This document shows, piece by piece, positions 8,678 through 16,157 of a stretch of DNA of 64,000 nt; the first letter of the stretch is position 1; each line of letters opens with the position of its first letter. The notes under the pieces were generated by a model. The model made no database searches. It was not told the origin of the DNA and saw only the letters and a list, made by a program, of their open reading frames with translations. The position numbers were made by a program, and so were the translations under genes. Origin of the DNA: Deltaproteobacteria bacterium. GTDB taxonomy: Bacteria > Desulfobacterota > GWC2-55-46. Where the stretch lies: assembly GCA_016219015.1 (NCBI GenBank), contig JACRCL010000012.1, positions 124,001 through 188,000 on the forward strand, in the 5' to 3' direction.

Positions 8678-9887
8678 AATAAATATTTAGCCTCTGCCTC
8701 AACACCCTTACCGCCAGCACGGCCTCGGCCCCGTCGACGCTGTCGTTGGGCCTGAACTCGCCGGAGAGCTCGGTTTCCATGATGTTACGGGTCGTCACGT
8801 TCATTATCGCGTTATACCAGGCGGAAGTCGCCGGGACGTCCGGGAACGGCGACTTTTCATGGCCGAAGTAGGCCCCGGCCATCTTCTCGTCCCCGGTAAT
8901 CTTTATGAGTATGTCCTCGAGCACGAAGGCGAAGTCCTTCCTCGTGAGCGGCTCACCGGGCTTGAAGAGATACGCCCTCGTGGCCTCGTCGTAAACTGGC
9001 TCGAAACCCCTTACGCCCCACTTCATCATGGTGAGTATCTCTTCTTTGAATGGGTTCGACGCGACGTCCGCGGGGACGAACCCCGGCTTCATCCTGTCGA
9101 TCTCGGACTTTACGGGTATTCTCCCGGCGAAGAGCCTATCGATTTTCAGCTCATCGGCTATGAGCGCGGCCATGTCGGCCCTCTTTACCGAGCCCATCAG
9201 GGCTATCTCTTTGCCTACGTCGCCGAGCGTTATGCCGCCCATGGCGCTTACGATCTTATCGACCCTCTTCCATTCCCTGTCGGCGGGCGCGTTCCATTTG
9301 CCTTCCTTCTTCGCGTTCAGTACGTCGCTGAACCTGTCGCGCGCCAGCTGGAACTCGCGCGCCTCAATGTAGGCAAGCCCCATGAAGTACGAGGCCGCCT
9401 CCCTGCCGTCGTAGTAGATGAGCTTCCTGTCGTCGGTCTTTAGCTTCATGGCGGCCTTGTAATCGTCCTCGGCCTCCCCGAGCCAGCCCTTTATCCTGAG
9501 GGCCGTATAGACGCGCATCGATGCGAGCCTGTAGGCGAACTCGTCCTCCGGGGTCTCAGCGTTCTTGTACGCGGACTTCAGCTGGTCGAAGGACTTTTCA
9601 ACCTCGAGCTTCCTGTGGGCCTCGTCAGCGGTCAAGCCCGCCCTTGCCGCCTCCACCATGGCCATGCCGCCGTGCGCCGGGCCGAACGAGCTATCGCAGT
9701 ATATCGCCCTGTCGAACTTGGCCGCGGCGTCCTCGACCTTGTCCTGCTCAAGCAGGTCCATGCCTGCGAGGTAATGGTGCCGGGGGTTGTCCTCGGGGGA
9801 AGTGCACCTTGCCGACGGCCGGGCGCAGCCGTAAAAGGCCGCGGCCGCGAGCGCGAGCAAGACGAATGCCTTGAAAAGATTTCTCAT
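8676..9887 (-). CDS. Lipoprotein with TPR-like and SLH domains
   Basis: A lipobox (AAFYGC, C21) follows a short signal. The N-terminal half (about 40-200) is helical and repeat-like (YLAGMDLLEQDKVEDAAAKF). The C-terminal part (about 260-403) reads as S-layer-homology modules: MKPGFVPADV, PGEPLTRKDFAFVLEDIL, FPDVPATSAWYNAI and FRPNDSVDGAEAV. SLH modules usually bind cell-wall polymer or, in Gram-negatives, occur in outer-membrane proteins. The protein is likely outer-membrane anchored and may link membrane and peptidoglycan. It is upstream of the LPP20-like gene, with a family A repeat between. Confidence 0.8.
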   Translation of the reverse strand: MRNLFKAFVLLALAAAAFYGCARPSARCTSPEDNPRHHYLAGMDLLEQDKVEDAAAKFDRAIYCDSSFGPAHGGMAMVEAARAGLTADEAHRKLEVEKSFDQLKSAYKNAETPEDEFAYRLASMRVYTALRIKGWLGEAEDDYKAAMKLKTDDRKLIYYDGREAASYFMGLAYIEAREFQLARDRFSDVLNAKKEGKWNAPADREWKRVDKIVSAMGGITLGDVGKEIALMGSVKRADMAALIADELKIDRLFAGRIPVKSEIDRMKPGFVPADVASNPFKEEILTMMKWGVRGFEPVYDEATRAYLFKPGEPLTRKDFAFVLEDILIKITGDEKMAGAYFGHEKSPFPDVPATSAWYNAIMNVTTRNIMETELSGEFRPNDSVDGAEAVLAVRVLRQRLNIY

Positions 9888-9924
9888 CTGCGCCTCCGTT
9901 ATAGGACGGCGGAGTTGCCCGTCC

Positions 9925-10896
9925 TTATTTCAGAACCTTCACAACGTCGCCCGCCTGGAAGCCGACCCCGGATTTTATCGAGGCCTCGGAGACGTTCTCG
10001 CCCTGATGGGCCATAAGGACCGCCTCGCCTATCTGCTTTTCCCTCTTGCCTATCACCCTGCCGGTCTCCGGGTCCACAAGGTCAGCCCCCGGCCTGTAGA
10101 TGCCGAGCACCGTGCCCGGCTCGAGCCTGCTCTTCGTGCCGGCCCTTATTATGAGGCTGCCCGGCTCGACGAGCACTACCCTCGACTGGAAGGGGAGCGA
10201 GTTGAGCTTCTCCACCATCCTGGTCATCACCTTGGAAAGCGCGTCCCTTAGCGCCCCGTCGCGCAGGCCCGGGTCGGCCGTGGACCTCGAGCCGAGCCCA
10301 AGGGCGCCGCCGGTCTTCTTCCTGTACTCTCCCATGCCGGACTCCGACAGTAGGCTCTTGCCCGTGGCGATGTCCACGAGGGCGTAATCGACCTGGACCC
10401 TCGCTACGTGGGTCTTGCTCTGGACGATGAGCATGTCCGAGGACTCCTCTACCTCCGAATAGGCCGTCACGGCGCCGGATATCCTGAAGTCAACGGACTC
10501 GAACCCCTCGGCCGCGTCCTTCCTGCCCTTCTTTACGGCCCCGGTCTGCTGCAGCTCTATCATCCTCTCCTGCTGCTTCATCTCGTCTTTAGTGAGCACC
10601 ATGGGCTCAAGCCCGGACTGCTTCACTATGGTTCGGAGTATCTCGGTTGCGGCCTCGCCGACCCCGATGGTCTTGCTCGCGGTCTTGTTGTCGAACTGTA
10701 TGATGGCTATATTGTAGCTCGGGCCCCTGTACTGGGCCCCGGCCTCCTCGAGCCTCGTGGTCTGCCCGGTAATGCTTACGTCCTCCTTGACCGCCCCTGT
10801 CATGGTGGGCGAGCACCCGGACAGCAGATACGCCCCGGACATAAGAAAGACCGTGGCCGCGAGCCTTACGGCCCTGAAGTTCAACCCTTTGAACAT
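9925..10896 (-). CDS. CsgG-family outer-membrane lipoprotein
   Basis: CsgG-type lipoproteins form outer-membrane secretion or assembly complexes. The signal ends in LLSGC (C28). The core motif YNIAIIQFDNKTASKTIGVGEAATEILRT-like region (about 60-95) and the following VDFRISGAVTAYSEVEES and VQVDYALVDIATGKSL stretches match the CsgG domain. After it, about residues 235-323 form a small FlgT C-terminal-like domain (LIIRAGTKSRLEPGTVLGIY). No CsgA, B or F homologue is visible, so curli secretion is not implied. It lies 37 bases before the SLH lipoprotein gene and after the GNA1162-like gene. Confidence 0.85.
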   Translation of the reverse strand: MFKGLNFRAVRLAATVFLMSGAYLLSGCSPTMTGAVKEDVSITGQTTRLEEAGAQYRGPSYNIAIIQFDNKTASKTIGVGEAATEILRTIVKQSGLEPMVLTKDEMKQQERMIELQQTGAVKKGRKDAAEGFESVDFRISGAVTAYSEVEESSDMLIVQSKTHVARVQVDYALVDIATGKSLLSESGMGEYRKKTGGALGLGSRSTADPGLRDGALRDALSKVMTRMVEKLNSLPFQSRVVLVEPGSLIIRAGTKSRLEPGTVLGIYRPGADLVDPETGRVIGKREKQIGEAVLMAHQGENVSEASIKSGVGFQAGDVVKVLK

Positions 10897-10984
10897 ATTC
10901 CTCCTCCTTTTATGCCGGGTCTGAAGCAGAGCTTCGGCCCTTGGAAATCAGGAAATTATTTCTTATCCCCGTCCTCTATCTTCT

Positions 10985-11755
10985 TCACCTTGACCGGCGC
11001 GGCGCCTCCCTGGACGAGCCCGGCCCCGATGGGAAGCCCGTCATGACCCTGTCGAGCATCACGTCGGTCTCGGCCCTCAGGTGGACGCCCATGGCTTTCG
11101 TAAGTATCTTCTCCCCCAAAGAGATGAGCGCGGCGTCCCCGGCCTTCTCCGTGGCCGCGGCCCTCATCACGTGCCAGTCCTTGAGCCCCGGTATCTCCTC
11201 TATGCCGTTGATCGACTTATACGGCTCAATGCCTTCGTCTTTCACTTCTTTCAATATCGTTATCCCCGCGCCTGCCTTCCCTCCGGCGAGCGCGCTTTTT
11301 ACCCCGAGCCCCTCGGACCAGACGACCGCGCCCGTCCTCGTGTCCACGAGCTTGAACCCGGCCCTTACCTTCTTCACGTTGTACAGACCCGTGGTTATGT
11401 CGTCGAAGTTGAGCACGTAGCCGTAGAGGACCCCGTCCACCCCGAGCACTTCGCCGAGCTGTTGGGGGCTGGTCATCTCGAGCTGGGAGCCGAGCGTTAT
11501 CCCCATCTGGTCGAGGAGGACGCCGTCGACCTCTTTGATGGGCGTGGTCAGGTAATGCCTTTCCTGCATCCTTTTGAAGAACTCTTCCCTGATCATCCTG
11601 GGGCCGTCGACGTCGTTCGTGGCGTTATAGAATGGAAGCACCGCCACGGAGTAGACCGGGTTCGAATAGTTCGGGTAATACTTCCTCACCGGGACCGCGC
11701 ACGCGGTCAGTACGATAATCGCCGCGGCAAAGAAAAACAGTAGCGTCTTCCTCAT
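10985..11755 (-). CDS. GNA1162/DUF799-type lipoprotein
   Basis: A lipobox signal (IIVLTAC, C19) is followed by the YSVAVLPFYNATNDVDGPRMIREEFFKRM block and LGEVLGVDGVLYGYVLNFDD, typical of the GNA1162 (DUF799) family, whose fold resembles the TolB/CsgG N-terminal region. In other bacteria such genes neighbour CsgG-like and LPP20-like lipoproteins, as here. The C-terminal residues (REAPRRSR) look unnatural: shifting one frame near 11040 gives a lysine-rich end stopping at 10956. The tail may therefore reflect a frameshift. Confidence 0.82.
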   Translation of the reverse strand: MRKTLLFFFAAAIIVLTACAVPVRKYYPNYSNPVYSVAVLPFYNATNDVDGPRMIREEFFKRMQERHYLTTPIKEVDGVLLDQMGITLGSQLEMTSPQQLGEVLGVDGVLYGYVLNFDDITTGLYNVKKVRAGFKLVDTRTGAVVWSEGLGVKSALAGGKAGAGITILKEVKDEGIEPYKSINGIEEIPGLKDWHVMRAAATEKAGDAALISLGEKILTKAMGVHLRAETDVMLDRVMTGFPSGPGSSREAPRRSR

Positions 11756-11797
11756 CGGCTGGCCTCTCCTTCGATAGCTGCGTTAAAGCCTGCGTAG

Positions 11798-13075
11798 CTA
11801 CTGCGGGGTCTGCATTATAATCTCTATGGTGTTCTGGGTAGTTTCCATTACCTTGAAGGGAAGGCCGAGCCTTGAGACCTGGTCCGCTATGGCCTGCGCG
11901 CTGGACTTGGACTCTATCTCGAATACGGCCTCTCCGGGTACGAACTTCCTCTGGTATATGGCGGATATGCCCCTCACCCTGACCTTGAGGGCCTTCGTGA
12001 AATCCGTTATTTTCCTGTAATCGGTTATGTTCGTGATCCTCATGGTGATATAGCTGGGCCCGACCCACTTCGCGGTTATCTGCTCGATAAGCCTCTCCCC
12101 GGCCTCAGTCGCGGCCCTTGAGATCGCCTCCGTCCCGCCGGTAACCCCGGAGACGTTCCTCGATATGCCGTGCCCCTTCGAGGCCCCGAGTACGACCCCG
12201 TCGTCGACATTCACGGCCTGCGCGGTCATATCGGCTATGTAGGAGCTGACCGCGCTGCCAGGGGTCCTCGGGCCTTCGGTAGCCAGGGCCTTGCCGTATA
12301 CCACCACATCGGCGTTAATCTCCCTCCCTATCTGCCTGACGGCGGTCTGCGTAAGGTCCTCCACCTTGAACGCGTCCTGCACCTCGAAAGGCGCACTGAT
12401 GGAACCTGTCGCGACCCCTGACCTCGCCGCCATGATATCGACCACGTTGAAACCCTTTTTTCCGAAAAGCTCCTTCAAGGATGTCTCGGCGGAGGATATG
12501 TCGACCGTCTCGCCCCTGTACTCGCTCCTCCCCCACCACCAGAAGCTATAGTACCTATGCCCGATGTTCTTCTCGGATATCATGAAGAGCACCCTTGGCC
12601 TCTGGACCTTCCTCTGGAGGAGCCCCATTGCGCCGAGGTCGTCTTCGAGCGGCCCGACGCCGACTATCGCGCGGACCGTGACCTGGTAGAGGCCCTGCGC
12701 CTGCGCCTCCTTTATCACGGCATAGCTCCGTATATAGCCCTGTGTCCTCGTATAGACGTTGTCCGAAAGGACCTGGTAGTTCTCCACCATGGTCTCGGAT
12801 GATACGAGCGTCCCCACGGCCTGCTCCACGGCCTTCCTGAGGGCATCGCCTATGGCGGCGTCCCTCGCCGCGGCCGCGTTATCGGGGCTTATGGTGGCTG
12901 TCCCGGTGGCCTCGATCGTTTTGGACTCAGCGGGCTCATCGGCCATTGAAAGGCCCGCCAGCGGAAGGATAAGCATGGAAAAGACGAGACAGGCTTTGAA
13001 AAGACGGTTAAGGCTGTTGCGGAGACGAAGGCTTCTGTCCGGGCCTTTCCTTGTCATGAAACCGTCCCTTATCAT
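11798..13075 (-). CDS. FlgT-like secreted protein
   Basis: A signal anchor (about residues 28-45, ending SMADEPAES) is followed by a domain with the pattern AAARDAAIGDALRKAVEQAVG and VLSDNVYTRTQGYIRSYAVI, characteristic of FlgT N-terminal domains. A middle domain starts with VLFMISEKNIG and contains a TolB-like segment (INADVVVYGKALA), and an ATGERLIEQI-like helix precedes the final alpha/beta part. In Vibrio, FlgT builds the flagellar H-ring, but no flagellar genes are here, so a general envelope role with the adjacent CsgG-like lipoproteins is more likely. It is the first gene of the lipoprotein run. Confidence 0.78.
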   Translation of the reverse strand: MIRDGFMTRKGPDRSLRLRNSLNRLFKACLVFSMLILPLAGLSMADEPAESKTIEATGTATISPDNAAAARDAAIGDALRKAVEQAVGTLVSSETMVENYQVLSDNVYTRTQGYIRSYAVIKEAQAQGLYQVTVRAIVGVGPLEDDLGAMGLLQRKVQRPRVLFMISEKNIGHRYYSFWWWGRSEYRGETVDISSAETSLKELFGKKGFNVVDIMAARSGVATGSISAPFEVQDAFKVEDLTQTAVRQIGREINADVVVYGKALATEGPRTPGSAVSSYIADMTAQAVNVDDGVVLGASKGHGISRNVSGVTGGTEAISRAATEAGERLIEQITAKWVGPSYITMRITNITDYRKITDFTKALKVRVRGISAIYQRKFVPGEAVFEIESKSSAQAIADQVSRLGLPFKVMETTQNTIEIIMQTPQ

Positions 13076-13191
13076 AAGACCCTCCCTTTTTGCCCTTTTG
13101 ATAGGTCCGGGGCCGTCGCGGCCCCGTGCTTTTCTTATATACCATATTTCAGGGATTAAATCCTTATTACGGCGAAAGGCTTTTAGACCGG

Positions 13192-13734
13192 TCAGATAGG
13201 CGGGCTCGACGGCCCCGCGGCCGCCCCTGTATTATATCTTATGATCCCCGTCTCGTCGGTATAGAACCAGCGCACCGAGGCCGAGCCGCTAACGGGGTCG
13301 GCGTTCAACCTCCAGTAGGGGGCGCCGGCCACGCCGGAGCTGATGGAGAAGTTATAGTCGTGGACGACCCTGCTCGCGCCCCCGGTGGCGGGCGGTATGG
13401 CTCCGGTCGTCTCTATCTGGTCGAAGTCCCCGGAGTAGAGCCCCGCCGGGTCCGTCAGCCTGAATATCTCCTCGCCCCGTTTTACCTTCCCGAGGTATGA
13501 TATCACGGCGGTCTCTCTCGCCTTCTGGATGAAACCCGTGTACGCGGGTATGGCTATGACCGCCAGTATGCCGATGATGGCCATGACGAATAGCAGTTCG
13601 AGGACCGTGAAGCCCCGGTCTTTTTGATGGGAGTCTCTCCGGGAGAAGGGGCATGGGATAGCGCTTGAGGCCATAAGGGGTTCGGGTTTTATTGAAGCCC
13701 CACGGCTTACGGCCAGGGGGTCTTCCGGAAACAA
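13192..13734 (-). CDS. Type IV pilin-like (pseudopilin) protein
   Basis: The prepilin peptidase site is clear: KDRG followed by FTVLELLFVMAIIGILAVIAI, with glutamate at position +5 and a long hydrophobic helix. The rest is a small globular head with VKRGEEIFRLTDPAGLYSGDF. The start is uncertain. TTG at 13734 gives a 41-residue leader and has a GGAG upstream; ATG at 13674 gives a 21-residue leader. Both are longer than the usual short leader. No pilus assembly genes are nearby. Confidence 0.8.
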   Translation of the reverse strand: MFPEDPLAVSRGASIKPEPLMASSAIPCPFSRRDSHQKDRGFTVLELLFVMAIIGILAVIAIPAYTGFIQKARETAVISYLGKVKRGEEIFRLTDPAGLYSGDFDQIETTGAIPPATGGASRVVHDYNFSISSGVAGAPYWRLNADPVSGSASVRWFYTDETGIIRYNTGAAAGPSSPPI

Positions 13735-13758
13735 TAACTTTTCTCCGCTCGTATCAGT

Positions 13759-13801
13759 AAAAAAAGGACGCGCCAGTCATGGAACTTTCAGGGCGCGCGC
13801 C
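13759..13801 (-). terminator. Rho-independent terminator after HAMP gene
   Basis: On minus, GGCGCG-rich arms with a 17-base loop are followed by seven T residues. The hairpin begins at the stop codon of the HAMP-domain gene. Confidence 0.7.
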
Positions 13802-14367
13802 TAAAGCCTCTGGGAGCTGAGCTCGGCTATTATCGAGTGCATGAGCCTCTTGACGTCCTCGGGGTACCGGGCCCCTTCGGCCTCCAGCATGGCGGAAATA
13901 GTCTCAAGCCGGGTCTTCATGTCGGCGTAGAACTGGGAATCCCTCGTCCTTTTAAGCTCAAGAACTCCGGCAAGCTCGTTCAACCGGCCCTCCATCTCCT
14001 TGAACTCGTCCTTCTTCCTTATCCTTATGCGGGTGGAATAATCACCCCTGATGAGGGCGTCCACCGCCTGCTCGAACCTGTACATGGGGCCGACCACCCT
14101 GTGCGACGAGAATATAGCGTGGACGGCAGCCAGCACGGCCACGAGCAATAGCCCTATCCAGACCCTCTTATGGAGGTAGAGGACCATGGCCGACAGGCGC
14201 GCCTGCTCATCGACGCCGAGCGCGGGCGAGTTCAACTCGTTGTACAGGGGGTAGAATATTATGAAGCCCAGTATTATCGAATATGCGATTATGTATATGA
14301 AGAGGTTAAGGGCGAGCTTTAATTGGTAAGCCGGTTTGACGATAAATTTCTTTCTGCTATAGCCCAT
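13801..14367 (-). CDS. Membrane protein with HAMP domain
   Basis: The start at 14367 (MGYSRKKFIVKPAYQLKL) is preferred over an open upstream extension that has no protein character. Two membrane helices (about residues 22-45 and 70-92) flank a short periplasmic loop. A HAMP linker follows (HRVVGPMYRFEQAVDALIRGDY, then KDEFKEMEGRLNELAG), ending in a coiled coil. It lacks kinase, cyclase or methyl-accepting domains, so it is a stand-alone HAMP protein that probably signals through a partner. The gene has its own terminator. Confidence 0.82.
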   Translation of the reverse strand: MGYSRKKFIVKPAYQLKLALNLFIYIIAYSIILGFIIFYPLYNELNSPALGVDEQARLSAMVLYLHKRVWIGLLLVAVLAAVHAIFSSHRVVGPMYRFEQAVDALIRGDYSTRIRIRKKDEFKEMEGRLNELAGVLELKRTRDSQFYADMKTRLETISAMLEAEGARYPEDVKRLMHSIIAELSSQRL

Positions 14368-14589
14368 CAAAAAACTCCGATTTTCATGGGATACCCGAAG
14401 CGCTGGAAGTTTCGCCGGGGAGAAAAGACGTTGAACTGGAATAGACGGCCTCGGACGCATACAAGCCCGATATTAAACGCAAAACGGGCTTTCTTCAGTG
14501 CGAAAAGGCACAAACTCTACGAAATCATAAAATAATTTCGGCGGAGAATCAAGAAAAGTTTAAAGAATTTCTGATTAATTCGCACCCGC

Positions 14590-14713
14590 ATGTCATTCTG
14601 AGCGTGTTAGCCGAAGCCCTGAGCGAAGCGAAGGGGAAGAATCTCATGGTAAATAAGCCTGCAGTTACGAGATTCTTCGGTCACTGCGCTCCCTCAGAAT
14701 GACAAAATGACCA
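14590..14713. repeat. Family C palindromic repeat (copy 1)
   Basis: Ends are TGTCATTCTGAG and CTCAGAATGACA, an inverted repeat, with inner arms AAGAATCTC and GAGATTCTT. A related copy lies at 26468-26553 and a half copy at 30637-30667. Confidence 0.8.
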
Positions 14714-14732
14714 ATCAATCGGAGCTTCCTTA

Positions 14733-14882
14733 AGTAAAGGATGCCTCTAAAAATTAGTTATTTTTTCTTAGGTCAAGGAAGGGCGGAAATAAAAAGCGGA
14801 GCATATATGGTAATATGTGAGCATTTTTATTTTCGCCCTGACACAGAGATCAGGAAAAAGAACAATTTTTAGAGGTAGCCTA
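14733..14882. repeat. Palindromic repeat D
   Basis: Outer arms GCCTCTAAAAATT and CAATTTTTAGAGGTAGCC, inner arms GGGCGGAAATAAAAAGC and GCATTTTTATTTTCGCCC, and a central CATATATGGTAATATGTG dyad form a multi-level hairpin. Only one copy is in the window. Confidence 0.7.
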
Positions 14883-14886
14883 AAAC

Positions 14887-16062
14887 TTATTCAGTGAGGA
14901 AGTCCTTTTTTACCTCATCCAAAGTCCGGGCGTTGAAGAGCAGCTCCAAAACAGTCAGCCCGAGCGTCTTGACGCCTTCCATGAGCGCCCTGTGGCCGTC
15001 AACGGTGACGGTTGCGTCCGCGAACTCGCGGGTATGGATGTTTATCCCCTGTCTTATGGGTACATGGGGGTGGAGGGCAGGCACGGCCTGAGAAACGTTG
15101 CCTATATCAGACGAGCCAACGTTCCGCCCGGGGGCCTGGGTGTCCTCAGGCAGCCCCAGCACCTTTAAAGCGCCCCTGTACGCGTCGGCAAAGGCCGCGT
15201 TCAGCTTCATCGGCGCGTTCGTCTCGCCTTCCTCCCTGACATCGAGCGAGCAGCCGGTGGCAATGGCCGCGCCCTTCGCGCAGTTGACGACCCTTTCCTT
15301 GAGCGAGGCGAGCTCCTTTAAGTCCTTAGACCTCACGTAGAAGCTCGCGGAGGCAAGCTCGGGGATTATGTTCGGCGCCTTGCCGCCTTCGGTTATTATC
15401 CCGTGGACTTTGCAGTCCCCCCTCATCTGCTGGCGCAGAGCGCTTATGGCGTTGAACGTCTGGATGACCGCGTCGAGCGCGTTTATCCCCTCTTCCGGAT
15501 AGGCCGAGGCGTGGCTTGAGCGCCCCCGGAAGGTGAAATTGAGCCTCGTAAGCCCGAGGAAGTGCTTCACCACGGTCCTTCTCGAAGAGCCGTGGACCAT
15601 CATCGCGGCGTCAACGGTATTGAAGACCCCGGCGTTTATCATCTCTATCTTGCCTTTGCCGAGCTCCTCGGCAGGGGTGCCGAGGACGAGTACGGTGCCG
15701 CTCCAGTCAAGCCCTCTCAACACCTCCGACAACGCCGCCGCCGCGCCTATGGAGGCCGTGCCAGCGATATTGTGGCCGCAGCCGTGGCCTATGCCCGGCA
15801 GCGCATCCATCTCGGCCAGGAGCGCTATGACGGGCCTGCCCTTGCCGAGCCCGGCCCTGAAGGCCGTCGGCATCCCCGCGACCCCGGCCTCCACCGTAAA
15901 CCCGTATTTCTCAAGGAAGGCCTGCATCTCGGAGGACGTCTTTTTCTCCTCAAGGCCGGTCTCCGGGTTGCGGTAAAAATCGTCGCTCATGGAGGTAAGG
16001 GCGCCCCTTAACGATTCGGCAGCGTCGATGAGCCCGTGTTTTAATTTATCGAGGTTCGGCAT
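14887..16062 (-). CDS. M20-family amidohydrolase
   Basis: This is a cytoplasmic metallohydrolase of the M20D group, which cleaves N-acyl amino acids or similar amides (IAA-amino acid hydrolase, hippurate hydrolase and p-aminobenzoyl-glutamate hydrolase relatives). Metal-site motifs include AEMDALPGIGHGCGHN (about 83-98, with C95 and H97), TPAEE (about 130-135) and the later dimerisation domain (GRSSHASAYPEEGINALDAV). The length of 391 is typical. It follows sat-cysC after a 96-base gap with a long hairpin; a link to sulfur metabolism is positional only and the substrate is unknown. Confidence 0.88.
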   Translation of the reverse strand: MPNLDKLKHGLIDAAESLRGALTSMSDDFYRNPETGLEEKKTSSEMQAFLEKYGFTVEAGVAGMPTAFRAGLGKGRPVIALLAEMDALPGIGHGCGHNIAGTASIGAAAALSEVLRGLDWSGTVLVLGTPAEELGKGKIEMINAGVFNTVDAAMMVHGSSRRTVVKHFLGLTRLNFTFRGRSSHASAYPEEGINALDAVIQTFNAISALRQQMRGDCKVHGIITEGGKAPNIIPELASASFYVRSKDLKELASLKERVVNCAKGAAIATGCSLDVREEGETNAPMKLNAAFADAYRGALKVLGLPEDTQAPGRNVGSSDIGNVSQAVPALHPHVPIRQGINIHTREFADATVTVDGHRALMEGVKTLGLTVLELLFNARTLDEVKKDFLTE

Positions 16063-16104
16063 ATTGGAAAGCGGATGGGCGAAGATTTTTTTTACTTGCC
16101 GGAT

Positions 16105-16141
16105 ATTGTAGGGCCGCCCTTATTAAGGGCGGCCCTACAAT
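16105..16141. repeat. Perfect 37-base hairpin between sat-cysC and M20 gene
   Basis: Arms ATTGTAGGGCCGCCCTTA and TAAGGGCGGCCCTACAAT pair along their whole length. No T run follows on minus, so it is a strong RNA hairpin or a repeat, not a standard terminator. Confidence 0.75.
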
Positions 16142-16157
16142 CATATCGGCATATCGG

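Larger units (their letters stand above)
14368..14886. other. Gene-free region holding repeats C and D
   Basis: No gene is supported in these 519 bases. 14590-14713 is a family C element and about 14733-14882 a separate palindromic element, both listed on their own. The remaining sequence is AT-rich and could hold the promoter of the HAMP gene. Confidence 0.6.

Noticed and set aside
10941-11420. Plus-strand gene opposite the GNA1162-like gene
   Set aside because: It has no binding site, and the minus-strand gene has a clear lipobox and domain.
16105-16141. Terminator after sat-cysC
   Set aside because: The stem is strong but no T run follows on the minus strand.
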